Shown here piece by piece: positions 37,266 through 48,600 of a stretch of DNA of 64,000 nt. The position numbers and the translations under genes are program-made. This stretch comes from Pycnococcus provasolii (Eukaryota; Chlorophyta; Pseudoscourfieldiophyceae; Pseudoscourfieldiales), in contig CP150547.1 of NCBI GenBank assembly GCA_049487715.1, forward strand, positions 124,001 through 188,000, read 5' to 3'. The notes under the pieces are model-generated. The model worked only from the letters and a program-made list of their open reading frames with translations. It did no database searches and was not told the DNA's origin. Positions within the stretch are counted from its first letter, which is position 1. The number at the start of each line of letters is the position of its first letter.

Positions 37266-38306
37266 TCACTTCAAAGGTTTTCGTCCCACCATCAGGTACA
37301 TGGGAGTGAAGATGCCCATCTTTCCTCCATCCACGAGGCCGTCAGCTGCCGTCTCGAGGAAGTTGGACACGCGAACCGTCCCTGACGGCGCAATCTTGAG
37401 CGTCTCAAGCGCCCACACCATGTTACGAGTGATTAGCTTGCCGAGCGTGGATGTGCGGAATGAGGAGAGGGAGATCATCTGCGGCGCGAGCGGCTCGTAC
37501 CAAGTCACCTCCGCCGTGTCGACGAGATCCTCCTCCTCGACAATCTCGAAGCCCGCCTTTTTCATAGCTTCGAGACACTCCGCCGTTGTCCTGATGACGG
37601 GAAGGCCGTTTCCAATCTCGATCTCCGCCTTGGACTTGGCGTGCACGGGGTTCTCCGGGTCGTACTTCGACGTCAGGCACCACTCGTAGTTGGCAAACAG
37701 CGCCCCAGGCTTGAGCTTGTCGTAGATTTGTTTGTAGCACGCGACGGCGTCCGGCGCGTGGCACGTCGCCTCGATGGCGTACGCGGCGTCGAACGACTCG
37801 TCTTCGAGCGGCAGCTTCATGAAGTCCGCCTTTACGAATTCGCACCTATCTGCGAGTCCGTTTCTCTTTCCTGCAGTGAGCTGCCTCGCTCGCTCCACCT
37901 GGTACTGGTTGTTGTTGACACCCGTGACGGACGCTCCGCTGAAGGATGCGATTTCTCGCAGCGGTCCCCCGACGCCGCACCCTAGGTCCATGCACTTCAT
38001 GCCCTTGTTGAGTCCAAGCTTGAGCGCGAGGTAGTGTTCGTGGCGTCGGATGCTTTCGTTGAGCGTCTCCCCGTTCCAGCGGTGCGCGAAGTGGAACGAC
38101 TCTCCCCATCCGTACTCGTAGAAGGAGGTGGCAAGGTTGTAGTACTTGTTGACCATGTCAGCGTACATCTGCTTGCGCGACTCCTCGCTTCCCCCGTGCG
38201 TGGTGTGATACTTTTCATAATCGGACGTTTGCTTGGCGACGTCGTCCCGGTCGATCGCGCCACCCGCGGCGGTCACCAAGTGCGTGTGCGAACGCTGGTG
38301 CTGCAT
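37266..38306 (-). CDS. SMT1: Sterol 24-C-methyltransferase (ERG6/SMT1)
   Basis: The ATG at 38306 gives 346 residues, normal length for the family. The order of motifs is diagnostic: 'YYNLATSFYEYGWGESFHF' (sterol methyltransferase region I), 'LNKGMKCMDLGCGVGGPLREI' (SAM motif I), 'VTGVNNNQYQVERARQL', 'DAAYAIEATCHAPD' and 'GALFANYEWCLT', plus the C-terminal sterol methyltransferase domain with 'WYEPLAPQ' and 'LMVGRKPL'. It transfers methyl from SAM to C24 of cycloartenol- or zymosterol-type sterols at the ER. No N-terminal membrane anchor is present, as in fungal and algal ERG6. Downstream, its 3' side is separated from the SLOG fusion gene by an AT-rich spacer. Confidence 0.93.
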   Translation of the reverse strand: MQHQRSHTHLVTAAGGAIDRDDVAKQTSDYEKYHTTHGGSEESRKQMYADMVNKYYNLATSFYEYGWGESFHFAHRWNGETLNESIRRHEHYLALKLGLNKGMKCMDLGCGVGGPLREIASFSGASVTGVNNNQYQVERARQLTAGKRNGLADRCEFVKADFMKLPLEDESFDAAYAIEATCHAPDAVACYKQIYDKLKPGALFANYEWCLTSKYDPENPVHAKSKAEIEIGNGLPVIRTTAECLEAMKKAGFEIVEEEDLVDTAEVTWYEPLAPQMISLSSFRTSTLGKLITRNMVWALETLKIAPSGTVRVSNFLETAADGLVDGGKMGIFTPMYLMVGRKPLK

Positions 38307-38992
38307 TCTATTCTACTCTACTCGGATCAGAGAGTGATCTGAGAAACAACACAGGTTGATGAAAGGGCAGCGTGATGGGGCAGAGAGAGAGGGGGAGAGA
38401 GATTTTCACGGCTGAAAGCGTCCGGAGGATCTGTCCGGAGGCCCCCCCCGGCTGCCCGGGGCCGGGGGGAGGGGGAGGGGGAGGGATATGAGTAGAAGAG
38501 GAATCGGTCGGACAGTCGCCTCAGAGGAGGGGAGGGGAAAATTGAAGGAAAATTCCCAAGAGTTCTTTTTCAGAGAGCCGGAGAGCCGGAGGAGCCCGAC
38601 GACTACAGGGCTCAGGCAGTTGGGCCCCTGGGTGGTGGAGTCTGACCAAAAAGGCTTCTCGAGGGGGATTCATACTTGGTCTACTTACCTAGGACTATGT
38701 TACTTGGTGGTCCTGTGCAATTAATTTTATGGCATTGAGATTCACATTGAGATTAGAGTGAGGTTGGTTTGAGTGTTGGTTTGCGTTAGGGTTAAGGGTT
38801 AAGTGCTTTAGGGTTAGGGTTACGTGTTAGGGTTAGGGTGTTCGGGTCCGCCCTATCGTAGACCCCTCTCCCTCTCCCCTCCTCTCCTCCTCCGCCCTTC
38901 CTTCTCCTTCGGTGGTTCCATTCCCCCGACGACAAGACGACGTGCCGCCATACCTAATATTATTCCACACTGTCCTTCCCGTCTCAGTCGTC
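38307..38992. other. Divergent spacer, G-rich tract and telomeric repeats
   Basis: It holds a GGGGGA repeat tract (about 38463-38486), TTAGGG units at 38785-38839 with TTAAGGG and TGCTTTAGGG variants, and CTCCTCC tracts (38860-38900). No gene is seen. It serves SMT1 (-) and MCTS1 (+). Confidence 0.65.
38785..38839 (+). repeat. Interstitial TTAGGG cluster upstream of MCTS1
   Basis: Five to six TTAGGG units in three short groups on the coding strand of the MCTS1/Tma20 gene, 154-208 bp before its ATG. Confidence 0.88.
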
Positions 38993-39562
38993 ATGTTCAA
39001 GAAGTTCACCCCGGACGGCATCAAGCACAGCAACGCGAAGTCCAGCGTGATTCGAGCCATACGTCAGCGTATCGTCGAGCAGTACCCCTTCCTATCAGAA
39101 GAGGAACCATCTCCCATCGACGTCCTGCTCCCTAAAAAAGCCGCCATTGAACTCGCGAAAGTATCAGCGGGAGGGGAAACGAACAACGTGCAGATGGTGG
39201 TCGTCGACGGAACGCCAGTCTTCTACAACTTCAGAGACGGACCGTACTACCCAACGCTACGCGTACTTCACTTGTTCCCGCTCATGATGCCGCGCTTACG
39301 CGTCGACAGAGGTGCCATCAGATTCGTTCTCGCAGGTGCCAACATCATGTGCCCCGGACTCACGTCGCCAGGCGCGTGCATACACGACGAGGTACCCATC
39401 GATACGCCTGTCGCCATCTTCGCCGAAGGTAAAGAAACGCCGCTCGCGGTCGGAATCACAAGACTATCCACAGCGGATATCGTCAGCGTCAACAAGGGAA
39501 TCGGAGTCGACCTCATCACGTACCTCAACGACGGCCTGTGGAAACATCCTGTCATTAGCTAG
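38993..39562 (+). CDS. MCTS1: MCTS1/Tma20 translation factor, PUA domain
   Basis: The ATG at 38993 (MFKKFTPDGIKHSN) matches the conserved family start and gives 189-190 residues, the usual size. An N-terminal MCT1 domain (SVIRAIRQRIVEQYPFL, 'MVVVDGTPVFYNFRDGPYYPTLRVLHLFPLMMP') is followed by a PUA domain (LRVDRGAIRFVLAGANIMCPGLTSPG, 'VDLITYLNDGLWK'). With DENR it promotes re-initiation and recycling of tRNA from 40S subunits. The frame runs further upstream without an ATG. It is convergent with the next gene, 180 bp apart. Confidence 0.93.
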   Translation: MFKKFTPDGIKHSNAKSSVIRAIRQRIVEQYPFLSEEEPSPIDVLLPKKAAIELAKVSAGGETNNVQMVVVDGTPVFYNFRDGPYYPTLRVLHLFPLMMPRLRVDRGAIRFVLAGANIMCPGLTSPGACIHDEVPIDTPVAIFAEGKETPLAVGITRLSTADIVSVNKGIGVDLITYLNDGLWKHPVIS

Positions 39563-39742
39563 CTAAAAGTCTTTAAGAAAAAAATTCTGTAATTCCTCAT
39601 TCAGTAATGAAGTGTGCTTTACTCTATCCAACGGTCGTCCGTTCACGACCATTCACTTTCACCATTCAGCCCATTCAGCGGAATCCATTCAATATTGAAT
39701 GAGCGTTCTTTAAGAAAACATGCAATTAGCTACTATCCTATA

Positions 39743-41593
39743 TTATCCTTTCAACGACACCTTCCGTCCTTTCGAAGCCGACGTGCGCTCCTTCGGTATG
39801 GGTCTGTCTGGTCCAGGTGGCCGAAAGGACGAGATGCCAGGTGCATCTGACAAGTTGGTGATCAACGTCTCGAGCTCACGAAGTACCGTCCGCGTACTTT
39901 GCACCTCGTCACCACCATTGCACGCGTACTTTTCGTACAGCCTCGCTCGCGCTCCCTCCACCGCCGTTCGCAACTCGCGCAGCTCGAGGTGGCGGCCGAG
40001 GAAGCGTGGCCAAGCCCACGTCATCGTCTCCGTCAGAGCTTGTGCAGCATAGCCAATCACCTCGTTCTGCGAATCGCACTCCACCGGGGGCACGAGCCAC
40101 GCTATCATGATTGGCAAAAGGTGATTCATGTAGCGCACCATCCGTAGTCCGAGAGCGTCTGCGAGCTTGCTCATCGCGTGCAGCCACATCGACCCAATTC
40201 TCGAGTCGACCTTTCTTATCGCATTTTCGCCCGCGGCCGTGAGACCCTCCATCATCTCGTCAACAACGGATGACGTGATGTCGTCGCTTCCAACGCTCAC
40301 TGACACGTACACTGCGGCAAGGCACGCCCAGTCGTTGACGCGTGGGTCGTGGAGAATGCCGGAACGGATCACGATTGGCGCTAGAACGTCTCCGCACGGC
40401 GCCAGCACCTCTCGCGACGCGGTTTCGCAAATGCATGCAAGGCTGCGCAGTATTGAGCGTTGCACGTCGATTCGTTCCGTCTTGATGCCATCTACCACAC
40501 ACGGCACCAGCAGTGGAAGGCATTCGTTCGCCGTGTCGTATTTCAAGTTGCTCGCAGCCCAGGCGATCGAGAGGGCTGCACACGTGGCTGTGACAACAGC
40601 CCTCTTCTCATCGAAGGGTGAAAGTTTCGACGGTGCACACTTTTTGAAGAGCGGTTGGGCCCAGAGGCACAGGTCGGGGAATAAGTCGCTCGCAAGAGAC
40701 TCCATTCTTGTAGCTTTCGGATGGCGGCGAGCCAGCGGCAACCTCGCCTCGTAAGTAGTCAAGACGCGCCTCGCGACGTCGCGCGCCTCCTGCGACTCCC
40801 ACGGGTAGGGCACCGAGCCGTCCTGAACGCCGAGGTGCAGTGACGCCAACACGGCTGCGCGGAAGCCGTGGTTTGGGTAGACGCGACGACTTTGCGGCTT
40901 GTGCCCGTGACTTTCGTCGTGTTCTGCGGCTTCGGTTTCGAAGCGTGACGTGTTCGGAAAGAGTTCGCCGCCGTCTGCGCTTTCCATATACTCGTCGAGT
41001 TGTCGAAGCAACGACGGGACTCCGACGACGTATTCCACCGCCTTGTCAGTCAGCTCCCTTGCCGCCTCGACCATTTGAGCTCCACTTTCCGCTTTAATCG
41101 AGACGGACCTGGCAATGCCGTCATCTTTCCCCTCCTCTGCATGTCGCTGGCTGAGTGGAAGCGCGAAGAGTTCAGGAGGGACGGCAAGTGCTCTTAGAAG
41201 ACTGTCGATTGATCCGACACTTCTTGGCTTCACCTCCACATCCTTCGCTAAGCCCGTCCTGCTGCTGCTCGGCACAAGTAAGGCTGCCACGAGTAGTGGG
41301 CTTTCAGCTTGTTGTTCCCTTATGTTCTGCCTTGTCTTGCTCCCGCGGAAGTTGGCTTGTATTCTCACCGCGGCATTCGCCTCCTTGCGCCTCTCTTGCC
41401 TTGCTCTGTGTCCCCGGAAGTGCGCCTGTATCGCCCTCGCACTCTTCTCCTCCTGTACTCGTTCGAAGCGCGCGCAGTGTCCTCGGTACGTCGCTTGAAT
41501 TTTGACGGCGGCGCTGACGAGCATCTCCGTGTCCTGTCCGTCGTGGAACGGAACGTTCGGGAAGGCGTCTTCGTCCTTGACTCTGTGAACCAT
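39743..41593 (-). CDS. IQ-motif protein with HEAT-like helical domain
   Basis: 616 residues from the ATG at 41593. Three IQ motifs lie near the start (VKIQATYRGHCARFER, ARAIQAHFRGHRARQER, VRIQANFRGSKTRQN, residues ~30-95), so calmodulin binding is expected. After a linker, residues ~235-590 are a helical-repeat region ('PDLCLWAQPLF', 'LPLLVPCVVDGIKTERIDVQRSILRSLACI', 'WPRFLGRHLELRELRTAVEGAR'). Its pattern of 'outer' surface and 'P.l..l' helices is reminiscent of TTI2, a co-chaperone of PIKK kinases, but an IQ-TTI2 fusion would be unusual and the likeness is weak. The C-terminus is basic. Cellular role unresolved. Confidence 0.7.
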   Translation of the reverse strand: MVHRVKDEDAFPNVPFHDGQDTEMLVSAAVKIQATYRGHCARFERVQEEKSARAIQAHFRGHRARQERRKEANAAVRIQANFRGSKTRQNIREQQAESPLLVAALLVPSSSRTGLAKDVEVKPRSVGSIDSLLRALAVPPELFALPLSQRHAEEGKDDGIARSVSIKAESGAQMVEAARELTDKAVEYVVGVPSLLRQLDEYMESADGGELFPNTSRFETEAAEHDESHGHKPQSRRVYPNHGFRAAVLASLHLGVQDGSVPYPWESQEARDVARRVLTTYEARLPLARRHPKATRMESLASDLFPDLCLWAQPLFKKCAPSKLSPFDEKRAVVTATCAALSIAWAASNLKYDTANECLPLLVPCVVDGIKTERIDVQRSILRSLACICETASREVLAPCGDVLAPIVIRSGILHDPRVNDWACLAAVYVSVSVGSDDITSSVVDEMMEGLTAAGENAIRKVDSRIGSMWLHAMSKLADALGLRMVRYMNHLLPIMIAWLVPPVECDSQNEVIGYAAQALTETMTWAWPRFLGRHLELRELRTAVEGARARLYEKYACNGGDEVQSTRTVLRELETLITNLSDAPGISSFRPPGPDRPIPKERTSASKGRKVSLKG

Positions 41594-42621
41594 AGTTATT
41601 AACGTTTGTAGAACTACTTACCGTGGTATTGATAGAATAACTTAACTTAACGAGACTATACAGTACTGTACAGTTGTCAGCTGAGTGCCTTAAAAACAAA
41701 TATACATATATACCAAATAAGAAAAATAGTCTAAGAGGGGTAGCAGCTTTCACGTACTGTATTTTGATGGAGGGAGGGAGGGACCGATTGAGTGATTGAT
41801 TGATTGAGTGATGGGGGGGAACGACGACAACGACTTGCCATCTTTTTTTTTCCCGAGCGAGATACTTACCCGACAGCACATAAAGTAGAGTAAAGGTTAC
41901 TTTACAACGTCCGGAATCACGCGACTTAATCACGCGACTTAAAAGCAAGACCCCGGGGGCCCTTTCACCCACCCACCCACCCTTCTAACGGGAGTCCCGT
42001 GCAGGCGTGCACGAGACCTCTGATGAGAGTGATGAGCTCCCCCGATGCGATGCGATGGGATGGGGCGATCACCGGCCACCTACCATAGACTAGCTAAAGG
42101 TAAAGGGTGAAGGTTCAATGTTGCCCTTCCCCGGCCGCACGCAGGTTGGTAAAGGACTAAAGGGTTAGGTGGTACCGCACATACATACTACATAGACTAG
42201 GAGGGTGGTACGGTTACTACGGTATGTAGTACTACAGAAGGTACACCCACCTGGTACAGTACACCCACCCACCAAATGGATGTAAATTTTACCTTTACGA
42301 GTAACCTTTTACGAGTAACCTTTTACGAGTCTCCTCGGAGTCAAGTCGTATCAAGGTGTCGTATCATAGCCTAGCCTTTAAGGTAGGTAAACCCAGGTAG
42401 GTGGGGTGGTTCGGTCGAGAATTCGAGATCTTAAAATGCTCATTTTCTACCGTAGTACTACGTGGTACGACCGGCATAGGTTGGTAGAACTAAAGGTGAC
42501 CGGCTTTCCTCGTGGTAAACTTTCCCCTACAACAGGGTGATGGATGAACTTGCCGCACGCTTGCTCTTCTCTTCTTCTCATCAGGTGAAGGTCTCGGCCT
42601 CTCGGGCGCTCCTTGGAACCC
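41594..42621. other. 1-kb divergent spacer upstream of dynein heavy chain
   Basis: No gene is seen. It contains ACCC tandem repeats (about 41970-41982), three tandem copies of a CCTTTTACGAGTAA-type motif (42291-42330), a GATGCGATGCGATGGG run near 42050, and palindromic GTAGTACTAC motifs (42226 and 42458). It presumably holds the promoters of the IQ-protein gene (-) and the dynein gene (+). Confidence 0.6.
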
Positions 42622-45600
42622 ATGCCCGTGACGAACCTGGACATGGTGATGGCCCGCGACCATGACGACAATGACGCGCCATCACCATCATCATCATCAA
42701 CAACTCGTGCTCTTTCCTCCCTTACCCTTAACGGCTCCTCCACCTCTTCCTACTCCATGGACCACGGACATCGAAGCGTGTCTCTGCGCCTCTTCGCCAC
42801 GCTCCCGCCGCCAACCGTGGACGCTGACCGCACGTTACTAGGTGTCGCGCAAATGCAAGCGTCGGTCGTCAAGGCGAACGCGCACCTTATCAACACAGCC
42901 GCGGACGTGCGCGCGCGATTCCCGAGAATTGGCGCGTGGCACACGCCCGACTCGCAAGCGAAAAGACAAAGTGCGCCTTTCGCACCGCCGCCGAGATTCA
43001 GGTCCGCATCAGCAGAACCGACACGCATCCTCGACGAAGACGACGACGACGACGACGGCACTCCTACGGCTTGGGACGCGCGCTCAGCCACCGCAAGGCT
43101 GGTGGACGTCAGCACACTCGCGGCCGCTTACGCTATGGGGCAGACGACACTCTACCCTTCAGAGGGAACCACTTCACTGCGCGAGGTGGTCAAGGCGCAC
43201 AGCCGAAAGAGACAACAAAAAGTCGTCGACGGTGCGCCGCCGCCAACACCGGCAGTCGCATGGTGGGCTACGCCGGACAGAGAAACGCATGACATAAAGA
43301 GTGCCAACAACATGTCAAAGCAGGGAAAGCACCACCACCATCGACCAGCATTCTTCTTTCCGCTCGACCACTTCGACAGCCTCACTGACGCGCGCGACAA
43401 CGACAACAACAACAACAACAACAACATCATCATCAGCGGGGGCATGGTGCAACACGGCGATCTGGGAACGTCGCCTTGGGCTCTTTCCAGTGGAAAGAAA
43501 GAGTGGAGGCCGTGCACAGTCGTGCAGACAGCTGACGAGGGAACACGGCTTCTCATCGAGTGGCACGAGGACGGCAAGCAGAAGTGGGTGGGACGACTCA
43601 ACTTCCGCCCCGACGACTTCCTCGACAACAACCAGGAAGAGCGTCGTCGCGCCGCAGGGCAGCGATGCGCCGATGAACAGACGAAGCTCCTGCGTAACTT
43701 ACAGCTCGGGCGTGTCGCGCTGCAAGCCAGCGAAGCGCACGTGATGCTACCGCTCGGATCAATGCTTCGCCTTAAGCTGCACATGCAAGAGGAGTACCAG
43801 CGCCTGCACAGACGCCAACGGTGGACGATTGGTGCGCGCAACGCCACCATCTTTCGACTTCTTGAAGAGGCTAGCGAGCATTACACCACAACCGTGACAA
43901 CTATGGCGTTTGACGCAGCTTGCAAGACGCTCGTCGCTGGGGAAGGAGGCTCTGCAAATCTGCTCGCAGCTGATGCTGCTTGGACTGCTAACTGGAAGAG
44001 AAAGCACCTCATGCGCTTGCCGAGCGTTCACGGGTCTGAGGAATCCACCGCGGTGTGGCAAGCGCGGAACGATCTCGTTAGGCAGAGCTTCTTTGCTCGG
44101 CACCACCTATGCTCAATCATTCTCGAGGCGAAGCAGTGCCTCGCGAGAATTGGATGCTTTCGCATCTTCGACGATGCGGACGATACCAGGGAAGCGAGCG
44201 GATTTGCAGACTTTTTTGCTGAGCTCGAGTGCCGTCGCGCCGCGCTCCTTGATACCATACAGAATGAGGTTGTCGCTCAGCTTGACATCCTTATCAAGGA
44301 TGTGCGCAGAATAGATGGCCCGGAGGTTGCTTGCCGAATGGCAAAATTCTTCAACGCGATGCTGCTTCGATCCATCGCAGAGATGCTAGATGAAAGCATT
44401 GAGAAGGCGTTCGCCAATGTGCGGTCTGCGACGTACGCGCACACAGCCACGTTCCACGTCGCGCTTGAGCACAACGTCAAGACTGGCTTCGTGGAGTACG
44501 TTCCTCCTCTGAACGATTTCGCCGCGTCGATCGCTGACAAGATACGCCTTGTGCTCGACGACCTCATCCATGTGCGCATTCTCAAGCCTTCCGCGTTTCT
44601 GCAAGACGACGTTACGGCAGAATCCCTTGCACAGCATGCCGAGGGGGCTGAACTTGCGCTGGCTGCCATTCCATCTCAAATTGGAGAGCTCAAGCTCTTC
44701 ATCGAGGAATCGGTGCGATCAGCCGGAGCTGAGGATACGCCCGCGTCACTCAAAGCGCACTTTCATATGCACTCTGGCCTACTCAGCGGTGCGGGTGAGC
44801 TGTACATGCAGCAGATTCGTGAGAGAGCGGCGGGAAGGTCCGACGAAGCTCTTGTGGAAGAGTGGGAGGAGGCGGTGGCACAGCTCAAGCGCGAGGAGAA
44901 CGAAGTGATCCAATCGCTGCCCGGGCACTCGCGCATGGGCATGTTCGTCGTGTCAGCAGATGAGCTGCGGAGCAGCATCATTCACGGTGCACGAAGACTT
45001 GCGGGCAGTATCTGCAAGGAGATCTCTCGTGAGGTTGACACAATTTGCGCAGGAACGCTGGACACGCTGAATAAGATCCTCGCAAGTACGACCAAAGATG
45101 TGACAAATCTCGAAGAGATGCAAAAAATGAAACTCTACGTGGAGGAGGCTACCAAGGTTCTCGACAGCTCAGTGCAGGAGGAGCTCGAGAACGCAAGGTG
45201 CCGGTGCGAACTGCTCGACAAATGTGACTACCTGCAGAGCGATGCGATTGTCGACACAGTTCTTCGCACGCGGGGCCTGCTTCAGGCGGACGTTCGCGAG
45301 TCATTAGCCCTTGTGAAGAGAAAACTTCCGAAGCTACGTGACGAATTCGCGGAGCAGCTGGAGGTGAAGATTGATAAATTTTCCACGAAGATTCAGCGAC
45401 TCTCGGAAGAGGTGAAGAAGTGGCAGGACGTTTCGGGCTTCGACGATGCTGAACGACATGCCAAGAAGATCCTTAACCTCACGAATCGTCTGGAAGACGC
45501 GGCGAAGGAGGCAAATCTGATCCAGACCAGGCAGGAATTGCTGTACGCGCCGCGCTACCAGTACACCGAACTCCTTGCGATGCGCACTGAACTGAGTCCA

Positions 45601-48600
45601 TACGTGCAGCTGTGGACCTCCTGCGACGCATGGCAGGAGAATCACGCAAGGTGGTTCTATGGGCCAGTATTTGCGGTGGACATGGAGGCTGTGGAAAGTA
45701 TGTTGCCTAAATGGCTGTCTAACGCCACGAAGCTTCAAGATGTGTTGGGAGGGGCACCCTTTCGCGTCGCCAAAACGTTTCGAGGTCAGCTGGAAGAATT
45801 CCGAAGGCAGCTGCCAGTTCTCCGGAGCATTCGAACAACGGGAATGCGCGAGCGTCACTGGTCGCTAATTTCACTAAAGACAGGAATGGATCGCTCGACA
45901 TTTTCTCCCGAAATACGTGATCAGGAACTCTCACTGGAGACGCTCATACGTCTCGGCGCCATGAATCACATAAAGGTACTTCAGGAGGTTGCGGAGCTCG
46001 CCTCTCGCGAGAACACCGTCGAGAAAGCAATCGAGGCACTGGCCGTTGAGTGGAATTCAATGGAGATCATCCTCCAAACGCACAGTCAGTCGAATTCGTA
46101 CGTGCTTCGCAACGCCGATTCGGTGATGGACGCACTCGACGAGGCAATGCTGAAGATTCAGGCGTTATCGCTAAGCTCGAACGTCGGCCCTCATCTTGAT
46201 CGCATCTCGTACTGGGATTCCATGCTGCAAAATATTCACGAAAGCTTGGTCCTGTGGTTGGACGTGCAGCGAAAGTATGTGCATCTCACTCCACTGTTTC
46301 GATCCACGCATGATGCTGGCCCCGCGATGATTGCGGACATGCCGCTCGAGTCGGCAAGATTTGGGCAGGCTGACGAAGAGTGGAAACACACAATCACCGA
46401 GATCCTCACCTTAAGAAAAGATAGCTTCACGCCCGCGCATCAGCCTGACACGTCTCTTTCTATTCGACTTGTCGATGCGGTAAATCGCACCGAAACCATG
46501 AAGAAATTTGTGAAAATTGGCTCCATGCTTGATTCGATCATGAAAAGCGTGAGAACATTTCTGGGCAGGAAGCGCGTTGCTTATCCGCGCCTCGGACTGA
46601 TCAGCGACGAGGAACTGTTGGATGCTCTGAAGTTGGCTGGCCAGCCTCTTTGTGCTCAGAAGTACGTCCCGCGCCTATTTTCTGGCTGTGCAGCGGTCAA
46701 TATCACGCAAAGGGCGATCGACGCGGAGCGAAATGGCAGCAGAATGGAACAGTACGAACTGTACACGATCGTGGAAATGCACGACTCTCTGGGCGAAGTG
46801 CTCGAACTCAGACCCCCGTGTGCAACTTTTGAGATGAATGAGGTGAAAAAGACACTACGCAGGCGCTCTTCCATTGTTGCGCGTGAACCGTCGACCAATC
46901 AAAGTGGTAAAGACGATGCGAATGTGACACTCGTCAATCAGCTTCCAATCGAGGAGTGGCTACGTCGACTTGAGTTACGCATGGCACTCAGTGTGCAACG
47001 AGGCATCAACGAGGCATTCGAAGCATACCCAGAGGATGCGCCTCAGGGAATTTTCGCAGAAACTGTGGAGGCGGGAGTGGCTCATCGCGAGGACGATGCT
47101 CATCCGTCAGAGGCTCAAGATGATCATGGCGACCGTGCATCGGGAAACGAAAGCCAACTTTCGCAAAATGCAGTCGATGACGATCTGGAACCCGCTACCA
47201 TTGACGAATGGGTGATTAGTCACCCCAACCAATGCGTGCTCATCGCAAATGCGGTGAGGTGGACTGGGGAGGTGGAACGGGCGCTTGACGCCTTTGCTTG
47301 GGAGCACGACGGAGGAAAGGCGCTTCGAGACGTTCACGAGAACACAAACCTTCAGCTGGATGCATGCGTACAGCGCATGCGCCATGAGCTGGTGAGCAGC
47401 CACGATCGTGCATCGCTTAGCGCATTTCTTGTTCGAAGCGTCTACCATCGCGACGTAGCTGCGCGTTTAGGCGAGCTCGCACCTCAGAGAGGATCGGAAG
47501 ACTTCGAGTGGATTCGATGTCTTCGGTTCTACCGTGACCATGACGCTTCGACGATAACGCTCGCGAGTGGGGCGCCTCGTGAAGACACGAAGCAATCATT
47601 TTCGGCATCATTCGGTGCTGACGCTGGAGCTCGCGCTGAGGACCATCTGCAGTCCGCGGGCTTTGGCGTTGTGATACGATGCGCATCTGCTGACCTGGTG
47701 TACGGAAACGAATTTATCGGATGTGCTGGCCACCTCGTGGTCACTCCAATCACCGAGCGAGCTTACGTCTCTCTGGCCACCGCGCTCATGCTGAGCTACG
47801 CACCAGCTCCTCAAGGGCCTGCCGGCACAGGCAAAACTGAGACTATAAAAGATCTGTCGAGGCTCTGTGGACGGCACGTGGTGACCATGAATTGCTCCGA
47901 AGGGGTTGATGTGACAGCGATGACTCGTATTATCGAGGGCGTTGCATCGTCAGGTTCCTGGGCATGCTTTGACGAACTCAATCGGCTTTCCCCCGACTTG
48001 TTGTCTTTCGTTAGCTCGATGCTGCTACGTCTGCAAACGGCTCTTCGCGCTAATGAGTCAACATGCGAATTTGATGGAGTGGGCGATAAACCAAAAATTT
48101 CAATCAGCAGCAGGTGTGCGTGCTTCGTGACGCTCAACCCTGCCTACATGAGCCGGAATCCGCTACCCGAGTCGCTCTCAGCCTTACTCCGACCCATTGC
48201 AATTATGGTTGCGGATCTGAGATACATCGCGGAGGTTCAGTTGTTCTGCATTGGATTCAGTCACGCACCGATGATTTCTGCGAAACTTGCTTGCTTTCTT
48301 CGAACTGTGAAAACGCAGGTGGAGCAGCAGATCTACCATGACACCGGAATGCGCGCGCTACGTGGTGTGCTCGATGCTATGCAAATGCTGCGCATCGCCA
48401 GCGAGCTTGGTGCGGGTGCAAGGCGCACGCGCCGCGACGAAGGTTCGTCGCCTCAGTTGGAGGAGACGATGTGCAGGCAGGCACTACTTCAGACGGTACT
48501 TCCACGACTTGGTGCAGACGAGGGTCGCACGGTGTCTGCGATGATCGACGAGCTTTTCCCACATTCAGATGTACGCTCCAATTCCAAGTCCAGCTATGAC

